A DNA stretch of 64,000 nt, from the NCBI RefSeq assembly GCF_900452385.1, contig NZ_UGOA01000001.1, forward strand, positions 1,125,501-1,189,500. The letters run 5' to 3'. Positions 45,721 to 54,386 of the stretch are shown piece by piece. The DNA is from Legionella donaldsonii. Its GTDB lineage: Bacteria > Pseudomonadota > Gammaproteobacteria > Legionellales > Legionellaceae. Position numbers and translations under genes: made by a program. Position 1 is the first letter of the stretch; every line of letters begins with the position of its first letter. The notes under the pieces are model-generated. The model saw only the letters and a list, made by a program, of their open reading frames with translations. It did no database searches and was not told where the DNA came from.

Positions 45721-47114
45721 AAAGCAGATCCGGTTAGTTTAGTTAGGGCATTTTTTAAATAGACTAATTTTGTTTGGTGACAATCTACTTTATCGCCATT
45801 TAATGTTGCGGCGAGTTTAATGGCCCTGTCGACTGCCATATCGACATTGATATATTCAAAATAACTAAAGCGGCCTAATAAATAGATTCCCAAGTTGGCA
45901 AACCAGGCCCTTACTTTAGCAATATTTTCTTCATACCCGACGTCATAGACAACATAAGAATGCTCTACACGGTCAATTTTCTCAAAAACAATTTCGTCGT
46001 CAGGAGGCAATAGTTTTCGCTTTTGTAAACCTAGTTTAGTGTGCATTAATATTTCCGCATCGGGCCTGTTCCAGGTTGCGGAATTTTTAGCGCAAGTGAT
46101 TTCAGCTTGTAAACTCCAATGTCCTTCGGGCCCATTCGCGGCAGAAAAGGTACAAGGATAGCTGATTCGGTTGACCAGGAATTCCGCTTCTGGAAAATAA
46201 ACCGCGGTATATTGATTGTTGTCAACGCCGCGGATACCAAACGAAACAACATACATCGGGTTAACAATTAATTGTTCCACAGCGAATCGAATGTCATCAG
46301 GTATCGCGATATCTAACTTGGTAATGAGGTGGTGAACAGGCATGGTACTGATAACTTGATCATATTCTTTCATGCTGCCGTGCCGATCAAATAATCTGAT
46401 TTTGCCGTTAATGAACTGGACCTTATCGACGGTAAATTGATAGTTAATGCGATTCGCTTTCTTCCAGGCTTCACTGATCGCTTGATAACCGCCCGTTTGG
46501 GGGTAGAAATAATAGAGTTGATGCAAATAACCTTCAGTCGTGTACCCCAAAGAAGATTTGAGGATGTCTTCCGGGGGAGGATTAGGAATACGCTCAGCCA
46601 TGGACATTGAAAGTTGTTCTACCGGGATATTCCATACTTTTTCGTTGTAGGGAAATAAATAGCGTGAACAAATCCCTTCGCCAAAGGTTTTTAAAAACCA
46701 CTCTTTCATATTGGCTGGGTTTGCGTATTTTTCTTTATAAGGATTAAAAATAAAATGACGAATACAGTCATAATTATCTTCCAGGGATAGTGCTTTTAAA
46801 TCATTCTCAAAAGGGTATTTAAGCAACCGGTCTTTATAGGCGATTTTATTGTTACGTCGACACCGGGCAACATTCTCACCCAAGGTGGCAACAATAAAAT
46901 CTAAAATGTCTTGATCACGAGAAAATAAAATGTGTGGGCCATAATCAAAAGTAAAGCCATTGGCGAGGAACGATGAGGCATGTCCGCCAACATGATTTTT
47001 ACTTTCCAGGATCTCGGGTGTATCCTTTAGAAAAAGGCTAACAGCCAGACCCGATGGTCCTGCGCCAATGACTGCAAGACGAGACGATGTATTGTTTTTT
47101 TGCTTATTAATCAT
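45708..47114 (-). CDS. FAD-dependent UDP-galactopyranose-mutase-like oxidoreductase
   Basis: The 468-residue flavoprotein has an FAD motif AVIGAGPSGLAVSLFLKD (about residues 14-31), then GGHASSFLANGFTFDYGPHI, common to UDP-galactopyranose mutase and amine-oxidase-like enzymes. YLFPYNEKVW is a UGM-like active-site region. It might isomerise or oxidise a nucleotide sugar. It is the first gene of the minus-strand operon, divergent from the nucleotidyltransferase gene with a 135-base shared promoter region. Confidence 0.78.
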   Translation of the reverse strand: MINKQKNNTSSRLAVIGAGPSGLAVSLFLKDTPEILESKNHVGGHASSFLANGFTFDYGPHILFSRDQDILDFIVATLGENVARCRRNNKIAYKDRLLKYPFENDLKALSLEDNYDCIRHFIFNPYKEKYANPANMKEWFLKTFGEGICSRYLFPYNEKVWNIPVEQLSMSMAERIPNPPPEDILKSSLGYTTEGYLHQLYYFYPQTGGYQAISEAWKKANRINYQFTVDKVQFINGKIRLFDRHGSMKEYDQVISTMPVHHLITKLDIAIPDDIRFAVEQLIVNPMYVVSFGIRGVDNNQYTAVYFPEAEFLVNRISYPCTFSAANGPEGHWSLQAEITCAKNSATWNRPDAEILMHTKLGLQKRKLLPPDDEIVFEKIDRVEHSYVVYDVGYEENIAKVRAWFANLGIYLLGRFSYFEYINVDMAVDRAIKLAATLNGDKVDCHQTKLVYLKNALTKLTGSALCQM

Positions 47115-47249
47115 CTGTTAATGGCCTATCCAAAAATCGATACTCCCATGAGATGGGAATTTCATTGATATCATTATATCTAGTTGTCTGCAAATATTAT
47201 CAGAGCACTAGCCACTCAATTGACCTAAATAAAAGGGAGGACGTCTTAC

Positions 47250-47960
47250 ATGAGTTTACCAGTTGCCCTATTAGCCGGCGGGCTCGCGACCCGTTTACTT
47301 CCTGTTACTGAGGAAATTCCTAAATCATTGGTAAAAGTAGCAGGCGAATTTTTTATTAATCATCAACTCCGTTATTTACGCAAGCAAGGAATAAGAGAGG
47401 TAGTTCTTTGTGTGGGGCATTTGGGTGAGCAGATTGAAGCCATCGTAAGGGATGGTTCTGCCTACGATTTACAAATACGTTATTCTTGGGATGGTCCTCA
47501 TCTTCTTGGGACGGGGGGAGCATTAAGACAAGCATTAGCGCTTTTAGGTGATGCTTTTTTTATTCTTTATGGTGACTCCTATCTTCCTATTGATTTCAAA
47601 GCCGTAGAGCGAAGTTTTCATGAAAGTGGAAAGCTTGCCTTAATGACAGTATTTAAAAATGAAAATCAGGGGGACATCAGTAATGTTCTATTTAAGGACA
47701 ATAAAATTATTGAATATAACAAACAGAACCCCTCTTCTACTATGCAATATATTGATTATGGATTAAGCATTTTGTCTGCATCTCTCCTGGCCCATTATCC
47801 TAAGGGAGAACCGTTTGACCTGGCTGAACTCTTCCATGATTTATCACTTCGGGGAGAGTTGTATGGTTATGAAGTATTTGAACGCTTTTATGAAATAGGT
47901 TCTCCGACTGGATTAAAAGAGGCCATCAGTAAGTTACAGGGACGGCAGTCAACGAAATAA
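47250..47960 (+). CDS. hddC: Sugar-1-phosphate nucleotidyltransferase, HddC-like
   Basis: The 236-residue nucleotidyltransferase starts PVALLAGGLATRLLPVTEEI (about residues 4-23) and has LLGTGGALRQAL and FFILYGDSYLPIDF, with the metal-binding Asp. It fits HddC, which activates heptose-1-P with GTP to GDP-heptose, completing a pathway with the SIS, transaldolase and kinase genes of the divergent operon. A mannose-1-P or glucose-1-P transferase is the alternative. The heptose bisphosphate phosphatase (GmhB) is not in the window and may be supplied by another locus. Confidence 0.75.
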   Translation: MSLPVALLAGGLATRLLPVTEEIPKSLVKVAGEFFINHQLRYLRKQGIREVVLCVGHLGEQIEAIVRDGSAYDLQIRYSWDGPHLLGTGGALRQALALLGDAFFILYGDSYLPIDFKAVERSFHESGKLALMTVFKNENQGDISNVLFKDNKIIEYNKQNPSSTMQYIDYGLSILSASLLAHYPKGEPFDLAELFHDLSLRGELYGYEVFERFYEIGSPTGLKEAISKLQGRQSTK

Positions 47961-47965
47961 AGCAA

Positions 47966-48598
47966 TTACCGATGTCCTCGAGCCAGGTCAGAGTCACTCC
48001 TGTTTGCTAAATAGGTATCTGCCATCTCTTCATCGGTTATATCAACGGGCATATTCACAACGTTGCTTTTTGCAAAAAATGAATGTTCAAAACGCGAGCT
48101 ATTTTTTGTAAATGCTTTCTTGATATAGCGAAATAATTTATCAACCCCATCACCAGTCAGCGCACTTGTTTGAACATAGGCAATAATATTATGGGCTTCT
48201 GCTTGTAATTTTATTGTTAGTGCATCAATTTCATCCTGACTTATTTCTCGTTGTTTATGAAGATCCGACTTATTCCCGACCAGGATAATAAACGGGTTTT
48301 TCATGGCATGTCTTTGGGCATCATTGACATAATGTTCGACGTGGGAAAAGCTTGCTCTATTCGTCAAATCAAAAACCACAACAATGCCTTGGGCATAGTG
48401 ATAATAAAAAGGATGGATGTCCTTATAGCGTTGGTGTCCACTCATATCCCAACAGGCACTTAACCAATCGGACTTAAGGCGAAATACGTATTCTGCACCA
48501 ATAGTTGGTGTGGGTTCGTAATTATAGCTGCAGTGATGGTGTATGAGTTGAGTTTTACCTGTATTGGTATCGCCAATAATAACTAATTGATTCTTCAT
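47966..48598 (-). CDS. Rab-like small GTPase (eukaryotic-like)
   Basis: The 210-residue protein has all five G-motifs of Ras-superfamily GTPases: G1 GDTNTGKT (9-16), G2 Thr in PTPTIGAEY (Thr32), G3 WDMSGHQRY (50-58), G4 GNKSD (108-112) and G5 TSAL (144-147). The Rab-like segment FYYHYAQGIVVVFDLTN follows G3. The position of Ras Gln61 is His55. The C-terminal extension (about 160-210) has no terminal cysteine for prenylation. Rab-like genes are known from other Legionella genomes and are thought to be acquired from protozoan hosts. It is probably a secreted mimic; no secretion signal is proven. Confidence 0.9.
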   Translation of the reverse strand: MKNQLVIIGDTNTGKTQLIHHHCSYNYEPTPTIGAEYVFRLKSDWLSACWDMSGHQRYKDIHPFYYHYAQGIVVVFDLTNRASFSHVEHYVNDAQRHAMKNPFIILVGNKSDLHKQREISQDEIDALTIKLQAEAHNIIAYVQTSALTGDGVDKLFRYIKKAFTKNSSRFEHSFFAKSNVVNMPVDITDEEMADTYLANRSDSDLARGHR

Positions 48599-48753
48599 AG
48601 AGGTATTTTAGGATAGATATTTACTTAATTAGGGGACTATGTCATCTATTTAAAATAATTACCAGTTCCAGCGAATATTCTATACTGTGGAGTAGGATGA
48701 TATCTGCCTCATCACAATGTGCGTGGTGAACATAGCGATGACTTAGAGGAGTA

Positions 48754-49899
48754 ATGATGGAATTTAATGCCTTATATGAAGAATTAGGCCTTAATTCAAC
48801 GCAGAGTGATGAAGAGAGAGTCCAGATTTTAGCACAATGGTGTTATGAAAAAGTATCCAGAGATATCCGCTTTACTGATAAGTTAGAGGACAACTATGAA
48901 AACTATGAGGAACTGGCAACAGACTACCTCGAAGAGTTTCTAATTAATATTCCTCTGGATCTCGGGGAAGAGGTAGCGGCGTTTGAGGGGAGGAATGCTA
49001 TCCAAGCAGCCGCCTTTTTGGGCCTCGATCAAGCAATCGCTTCCTTAAATCCACAACGGGATTTATTAAATAAACCCGATGCTCATGGAAATACACCTTT
49101 GCATATCGCTGCTTTGGCAGGGCATTTTTATACTGTTTCGGTTTTGCTTGATTTGGGGGCGGCTTTTGACAACCCTAATAAACAGTCGCAGCTACCTATT
49201 TTTAGTGCTTTAGAAATGCCAATGCTTTATGAAGATGACTTAAAAGAAAAGAAAATAAGAATTTTTAGACTACTAAGAGAGAAGTCACCAAAAACACTGG
49301 AGCATCAAGATATTAGTGGAGATACAGTACTCCATTTGATGGCAATTCACGATTTTTCTACTTTATTGGCAGAGGTCCTGAAAACAAATCCCGAGCTTGC
49401 CTTGATTAAAAATAATTATTTCTGTTATCCAATCCATACCGCTATTTTAAATAATAAAATCGATTGTGTCCGTAGTCTGCTAGCAATGGAGCAAGCAACA
49501 ATCTTGGCGGATAGCAAGGGACGATTAGCGCTTCATTATGCAGCGCGTTATAGTGATAAAGACATCACTATTCTTTGCTGTGATGCCAGCGAAGATCTTA
49601 ATGTGCTTGATGGGAGAGGACGCACCGCTATCATGTTAGCAGCACAGGCAGGAAATAATGCGGCTTTAAACGTGCTGGTTGATAAAGGGGCGGACTTACA
49701 TGCTATTGATAGTGAAGGCTATTCGGCACTGCACTATGCTGTACTCGCCGGGCATTTGGAAACAGTGCGTTGGTTATTGGCAAATACGACGATTGATTTC
49801 AATGCGCCTGATAGCAAACAACAAACGCCCCTTGCTCTTTGTAATACACCTGAGAAAATTCAAATTAAGAACTTGCTTCTCGAGAGAGGGGCGATTTAA
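48754..49899 (+). CDS. Ankyrin-repeat protein, effector candidate
   Basis: The 381-residue protein has an acidic N-terminal domain of about 85 residues without a known fold. Ankyrin repeats follow from about residue 88: GNTPLHIAALAGHFYTVSVL (110-129), GDTVLHLMAIHDFSTLLAEV, YPIHTAILNNKIDCVRSLL, GRLALHYAARYSDK, GRTAIMLAAQAGNNAALNVL and GYSALHYAVLAGHLETVRWL. Seven or eight repeats in all. GAGGAG precedes the start; ATG 48757 is an equal alternative. It is divergent from the Rab-like gene. Its role is probably protein binding in the host cell. Confidence 0.78.
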   Translation: MMEFNALYEELGLNSTQSDEERVQILAQWCYEKVSRDIRFTDKLEDNYENYEELATDYLEEFLINIPLDLGEEVAAFEGRNAIQAAAFLGLDQAIASLNPQRDLLNKPDAHGNTPLHIAALAGHFYTVSVLLDLGAAFDNPNKQSQLPIFSALEMPMLYEDDLKEKKIRIFRLLREKSPKTLEHQDISGDTVLHLMAIHDFSTLLAEVLKTNPELALIKNNYFCYPIHTAILNNKIDCVRSLLAMEQATILADSKGRLALHYAARYSDKDITILCCDASEDLNVLDGRGRTAIMLAAQAGNNAALNVLVDKGADLHAIDSEGYSALHYAVLAGHLETVRWLLANTTIDFNAPDSKQQTPLALCNTPEKIQIKNLLLERGAI

Positions 49900-49919
49900 C
49901 GTCCTTTTTAACAAGGATA

Positions 49920-50714
49920 TTAAGCAAATGTACTGGATGGTGTGACTGTCCCCATTTTTTCTGGTGGTTCCTGCTCATCGTTCGGACGAGCCAAAAGGCC
50001 ACTATTTGTTTGGGAGCTAATTAACAAATTGATGGGTGGCACTTCCGAAATAGTTAGTGTCTTCGCAGATAAGACACAGGAAGTATCCGTAAATGCCCGA
50101 TGAATTAGGTTCCATAACCCTGGTTCTGTGGCTGTAACCTGACACACTTGCCGAACAAACTCATCAACGTCTCCAGGCCAACCATTTTTTTCTAAACAAG
50201 TAAGGTTGGAGTTTAAAAGCGCCTGCAGGGAAGGCTTATCATAGGCATAAAAAAAGCCTTTGCTCTCATTGATATAAGTCGTAATCCCTTTTTGTCTAAA
50301 AGCGTTTTTTAATTCTTCAATATTGTAGCCGCCTTCAACAATTTCCTGGGTAGTGAGATAACCAAGCGTTTTCTTGATACCTACCAAATTAAGGTCGCTG
50401 GTAATTTTATCCACAAAAAACTCACCGATTTCTTTAGAAATATAACGCTGATCTCGATGACGTTTTGGGACAATAAGATATAAAAGATTTGTTTCTTTGC
50501 TATCGAATAACTGTCCCAAACTAACATGATTAGTTAGCAAGGCTTTCCTATTAAAAAGTACGCGTAGATCATTAATATCTTCAACAGTGCATAGATCTCC
50601 AAATTTTTTCTTATAGTAGTCTACTATTTGTGATTTTAAATCGAGAATAGTTGATTTTTCATCCAGAGATAATTCAAATTCACTATCATCAATGCTCTTT
50701 ATAAGAAACTTCAT
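49920..50714 (-). CDS. Protein with N-terminal ubiquitin-like domain under a PmrA box
   Basis: The 264-residue protein begins MKFLIKSIDDSEFELSLDEK. The first 80 or so residues follow the ubiquitin pattern: a beta hairpin, a helix with TILDLKSQIVDYYKKKFG, then LRVLFNRKALLTNHVSLGQL and a final strand LLYLIVP. There is no Gly-Gly end to the domain, so it is a fused ubiquitin-like module. The remaining 180 residues are not recognised. The C-terminus is acidic and then Ser/Thr rich (NDEQEPPEKMGTVTPSSTFA), fitting a Dot/Icm signal. Three PmrA half-sites and a -10 sit upstream. Confidence 0.72.
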   Translation of the reverse strand: MKFLIKSIDDSEFELSLDEKSTILDLKSQIVDYYKKKFGDLCTVEDINDLRVLFNRKALLTNHVSLGQLFDSKETNLLYLIVPKRHRDQRYISKEIGEFFVDKITSDLNLVGIKKTLGYLTTQEIVEGGYNIEELKNAFRQKGITTYINESKGFFYAYDKPSLQALLNSNLTCLEKNGWPGDVDEFVRQVCQVTATEPGLWNLIHRAFTDTSCVLSAKTLTISEVPPINLLISSQTNSGLLARPNDEQEPPEKMGTVTPSSTFA

Positions 50715-50743
50715 TTTTCCACCAAAATAAAAGAGAACTTGCT

Positions 50744-50787
50744 ATTCTATCTTAGTTAAATTAAATCAATATTAAGGAAATATTAAG
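50744..50787 (-). promoter_or_regulatory. PmrA-type box (three half-sites) and -10 of the ubiquitin-like gene
   Basis: Read on the minus strand, CTTAAT (50782-50787), CTTAAT (50771-50776) and TTTAAT (50760-50765) are spaced by exactly 11 bp. After 10 bases comes TAGAAT (50744-50749), a good -10 element. The start codon is 30 bases further. This is the closest match to the PmrA consensus in the window. Confidence 0.8.
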
Positions 50788-50896
50788 AATAAATTTCCAT
50801 CAAAACCTGTCATTTTTATTTTTTTACTACCATCCTTAGCAAGGCGTATAATTTAACCTGAAGCAGAGATTTTTTTCAGAATAAGCGGAGTTGGGC

Positions 50897-51418
50897 ATGC
50901 AACGAATAATTTTTATATTTTTTTTAACAGCGGGATTGGTGGGCAGTCTTTTTGCAGCAACGATAAAGGATTGGCAATTATCGCCAGAGGGTTTGGGGCC
51001 TATCCAAATTGGTATGACCTTAAAACAAGCAGAGCAGGCCTCTGGCATGAAATTTGGTTCGACTAAACCGGAGGTAGATCAAGCGGAAGACGAACGTTGT
51101 TTTTATGTTAGCCTAAAAGGAACTCAGGGTTTATCCTTCATGATTTCGGGCGATAAAATTGTGCGTATTAATATAACTTCCTCGTCTTTTTCTACCTCAA
51201 AAGGGGCAAGAATTGGCGATACGGAAGTGCAGGTACAGGCTTTATATGCTGGCAAGCTCGAAGTTGAACCCCATCACTATGATCAAAACGGTCATTATCT
51301 TACCCTTATTGAAACAGGGAGGGATCGTGCCATTCGCTTTGAAACGGATGGTAAAGTAATCACGCAAATTTATAGTGGTAGAAATCAGGAAACACATTAT
51401 GTTGAAGGTTGTTTGTAA
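50897..51418 (+). CDS. Small secreted hypothetical protein
   Basis: The start is ATG 50897, six bases after GGAG; an in-frame TTG at 50891 is less likely. The 173-residue protein has a classic signal peptide (MQRIIFIFFLTAGLVGSLFA) with predicted cleavage after the AFA-like LFAA site. The mature part starts TIKDWQLSPEGLGPIQIGMT, a pattern found in periplasmic or extracellular proteins with a lectin/SmpA-like beta fold. One Cys near the middle and one near the C-terminus may form a disulfide. The function is unknown. Confidence 0.7.
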   Translation: MQRIIFIFFLTAGLVGSLFAATIKDWQLSPEGLGPIQIGMTLKQAEQASGMKFGSTKPEVDQAEDERCFYVSLKGTQGLSFMISGDKIVRINITSSSFSTSKGARIGDTEVQVQALYAGKLEVEPHHYDQNGHYLTLIETGRDRAIRFETDGKVITQIYSGRNQETHYVEGCL

Positions 51419-51512
51419 TGAAGTCGTAATTTGCATGCTGTCCTATAATTAATCATTATTTGCTCTTCATTCTACTCTGTAAAGTACGTCTCGTTGGACT
51501 AAGGAATTGACG

Positions 51513-53264
51513 ATGAGCAACAAAGGTGATCTCTATTTGACAATGCAGGAATTAATGAATCTTATGATCATCCTTGGTTACCCTCTAACGTCCCAAGGTC
51601 TTTGTTATGGTTATAGTTATTCAGCACAATTGACAATGTTGGGTGCAGAGTTAGAGACATTCAATCAACGATCCATAAAATTAGCTGAAATATATAGAAA
51701 ACTTGAAGGGATAGCGAAAGAATCCCTGTTAAAAATATATACTTCCTATCCGCCAAAGGATTTGCAAAGTCATCCAGATAATTCGGTTGGTGTTTTAATA
51801 GAAATGTTGAAAAAAGAACGTTTTGCAAAAGACAAGACGGAATTTAACAAATTAGAAAAATTGAAAAAAGAGCTTATTACAGAATTTACAAATAGCGTAA
51901 AAGAGATTTCTATTAATAAAGAAAATGCAGCTCTTCAAAGTCAAGCTTATTTTGACTCCGTATCTGTTTTTCATGATATTTCTTCGATTACTCCGAATAC
52001 GCGGCCCTCTAATCAACAAAATGCACGTTTGGTCATGAAACTGCTTACGCCAATTAAGCTTGAGAAGATGGGGAAAAAGATTCATCATCCCAATGCAATT
52101 ACAGGTATTTTTGACCATACCGCCTTAAGTCAGGCGTTATCTTTGATGGCAAAAAAAATGCCTCCGATGGATTCTCCCGTGTCTTTCGAATTCGCAAGTT
52201 ATTTTAAAGTTCCTGGTTCAGGTCAGAATGCTTCAGAAAAGACAGCGCTACATGCAATTGGGGTAGGGTTTGACCCCAATAAAAAGGAATGGCTCTTTGC
52301 TGATTCTATGGAACATCAAATAAAGCGTTTTCCTCTGGGAGAAGAAGACAAGTTAGCCAAAGAAATAGTAAAAGAATTTACTCACATGAAAGAATTTAAA
52401 GGAGGGATCGCCAAGCCCTTTTATATTAATCCTCTGCTCACTGATGCAAAAGCGCTTGAACCATTTAATCAAGCCGTTACTGAACTGCAGAATTCGCAGG
52501 CCTGGCAGCAACTGCAAATTTTCAATCAGAATAAGCAAGAGAATGAGGAGTTTCTTGTGAGAAATCTCCTTATGGAGGGTGCGCCCCAAGTGATAGAGGA
52601 TTTTTTTTCAAAAAATCCCTATAAACAGTTAATAACTAGTCTAGAAATCGAAGGCAAACCTTTAATTAACTGGTTTTTATGGGCAAGAGGTAGCGATGAA
52701 AATATTGATTTACTTCTAGCCAGCTTCATTAAATGCGGTGGGGTGGTGAATGCGAAGGACAGCCAAGGTAATTTAGCATTGAATATATACCTGGCTGATT
52801 GTTGGAAAATGAAGAAATTAATGGAAACTGATAAGAAGGCGATCCAGTTTTTTTTAGCGCATGGAGCCGATATTAATGCTCGTACTAGCTATAAAAACCC
52901 GCCGCTTTTCCATGCAGTATATCACCAGAGTAGCGACCTCGTTGTTTTTTTGGTAGAAAACGGCGCAGATCCGAATCTATTAAGTGTTAATTGGGATAAT
53001 ACTATTACTTCATGTTTACATCTGTTAATAGAGGAAGTAGGGCGCGGGGGTAATGAAGCTGATAACGCAATAAAAATGGTAAGCCTTCTTCTGGAACATG
53101 GGGCTGATCCTCATGCTGGGGAAGATCTGAATCAAGGAAGATCAGCCTTTCAAGTACTAAAGGATGAACGCAAAAAATACCCGGGGTTTGAGGGTTTCAA
53201 AAGGGTGGAAGAGTTATTCTCAGGCCTTGAAAAGGCACTTGGTCAATCTGGGGCTCCTAAGTAA
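51513..53264 (+). CDS. Putative C58-like cysteine protease with C-terminal ankyrin repeats
   Basis: The start is ATG 51513, seven bases after AAGGA, giving 583 residues. Near the N-terminus is QGLCYGYSYSAQ (Cys31), further on LHAIGVGFD (His247) and WLFADSM (Asp264). The order Cys, His, Asp with about 16 residues between the last two resembles YopT/AvrPphB-type (C58) cysteine proteases and related papain-like folds. Ankyrin repeats run from about residue 405 to 570 (FFLAHGADINARTSYKNPPL, VVFLVENGADPNL and LLLEHGADPHAG). This would be a protease fused to a targeting module. The catalytic reading is inference. Confidence 0.68.
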   Translation: MSNKGDLYLTMQELMNLMIILGYPLTSQGLCYGYSYSAQLTMLGAELETFNQRSIKLAEIYRKLEGIAKESLLKIYTSYPPKDLQSHPDNSVGVLIEMLKKERFAKDKTEFNKLEKLKKELITEFTNSVKEISINKENAALQSQAYFDSVSVFHDISSITPNTRPSNQQNARLVMKLLTPIKLEKMGKKIHHPNAITGIFDHTALSQALSLMAKKMPPMDSPVSFEFASYFKVPGSGQNASEKTALHAIGVGFDPNKKEWLFADSMEHQIKRFPLGEEDKLAKEIVKEFTHMKEFKGGIAKPFYINPLLTDAKALEPFNQAVTELQNSQAWQQLQIFNQNKQENEEFLVRNLLMEGAPQVIEDFFSKNPYKQLITSLEIEGKPLINWFLWARGSDENIDLLLASFIKCGGVVNAKDSQGNLALNIYLADCWKMKKLMETDKKAIQFFLAHGADINARTSYKNPPLFHAVYHQSSDLVVFLVENGADPNLLSVNWDNTITSCLHLLIEEVGRGGNEADNAIKMVSLLLEHGADPHAGEDLNQGRSAFQVLKDERKKYPGFEGFKRVEELFSGLEKALGQSGAPK

Positions 53265-53453
53265 AGTCGTATAAAAAACCGATAACAGGGGATGAATTCA
53301 GAATAAAGTAAATTTCGGAAGAGCAAATCATGAAACTCGATGACGGTATGTTAGGATAGGGTCAAGTAGTTGCAGGTGTTTATGATCGGTTAGCAATCGT
53401 TAGTGGATGTTCGATGAACTTGGCCGCATGAAATTTTTCAATAAAGGATAATC

Positions 53454-54134
53454 ATGCTCAAAAAATTATGGCGGGGAGAGTACCCATTATGGTTAACATT
53501 TTGGGTATTTGCTGTAGGGGGTACAGTTTTACTTCAGGGTTTTGTTTATCTCATTCAGTTTTTTTACAGCTCTAACTCGATACAGAGCGTTTCTTTTATT
53601 TATCTAATACTGACGGTTGCACTGCTGTATACCGTTTTTTTATGGATTGTAACAGGCCGCAGTTCAACGAACTATAAAGGGACACGACTGTGGCCAATTA
53701 TGGCAAAAATAGTTATTGCATTAATTTTTTTAAAATCATTAACGGATAGTTATCTCATCTACGAATATGAAACGATAAAAGATGACTTTCGTGAGCAACT
53801 TGTCAAAAAAATACAGGCTAAAAATAAGAAGCTACCCATAAAATGGGGGGACACATTGGAGTGGTACAAGGTCGCTGTTGAAGGAAACAACATGGTTTTC
53901 TATTATCGATTTGTCAATTTGAATCCACTCCAACAGGCCTCTCTGCAAATGAGTCCGACCCTTGTCCAGAAGAGGTTGAATGAAATATTTAGTGGGGAAG
54001 CAGTTTGTAAAAGCAAAGATGCCACCTTATTTTTTCAACATAACATGGGACTTATCTATCGTGTGGATAGAAAAGGACAACAACCTTATCTTGTTTATGT
54101 AACGGCAGAGCAATGTAAAGAAAAAACAAATTGA
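53454..54134 (+). CDS. Hypothetical membrane protein
   Basis: The 226-residue protein has three hydrophobic segments in the first 110 residues (about 14-34, 44-66 and 77-97) followed by a soluble C-terminal domain of about 125 residues with one or two cysteines (EAVCKSKD and TAEQCKEKT). No family is recognised. The intergenic region before it (53265-53453) has no supported gene. Confidence 0.6.
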   Translation: MLKKLWRGEYPLWLTFWVFAVGGTVLLQGFVYLIQFFYSSNSIQSVSFIYLILTVALLYTVFLWIVTGRSSTNYKGTRLWPIMAKIVIALIFLKSLTDSYLIYEYETIKDDFREQLVKKIQAKNKKLPIKWGDTLEWYKVAVEGNNMVFYYRFVNLNPLQQASLQMSPTLVQKRLNEIFSGEAVCKSKDATLFFQHNMGLIYRVDRKGQQPYLVYVTAEQCKEKTN

Positions 54135-54185
54135 GCTGGGCAATTAGTTCTAGTGATTGGTATTAAAAAATAAGAAAATAAAAGG

Positions 54186-54210
54186 CGCCGGGACAATAAG
54201 GTCCCCGGCG
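54186..54210 (-). terminator. Terminator of the 50-aa membrane protein gene
   Basis: On the minus strand, CGCCGGGGAC pairs with GTCCCGGCG (one bulged base) and is followed by CCTTTTATTTTCTT, a T-rich tail. It is 23 bases after the small gene's stop. Confidence 0.75.
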
Positions 54211-54233
54211 AACGTTGCTTGTAGAAAACGACG

Positions 54234-54386
54234 TTATTTACCAATAAGAATAAAAATGGCAGCGACCAGGGCGACAATTGCTACTACGATACTTGGAATG
54301 GCAATACCTGGTGCTAGAGTACTAAGAGCAACCAAGATTAAATAGACTGCTAGAAAAATAAAACCGATATTTTTGATAAATGTCAT
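54234..54386 (-). CDS. 50-aa hydrophobic membrane peptide
   Basis: The frame is open further upstream, but ATG 54386 with GGAA six bases before is the best start. The 50-residue product MTFIKNIGFIFLAVYLILVA... has two hydrophobic segments (about 8-24 and 27-48) and ends in Lys. The gene has its own terminator. Function is unknown; DUF3309-like or stress-membrane peptides are comparable in size. Confidence 0.6.
   Translation of the reverse strand: MTFIKNIGFIFLAVYLILVALSTLAPGIAIPSIVVAIVALVAAIFILIGK

Noticed and set aside
48625-48640. CTTAAT near the ankyrin gene at 48754 as a PmrA box
   Set aside because: There is no second half-site 11 bp away and no -10 element at the right distance.
53330-53436. 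Short ATG frame with an internal stop before the 53454 gene as a pseudogene
   Set aside because: Only nine codons precede the first stop and no similarity can be recognised.
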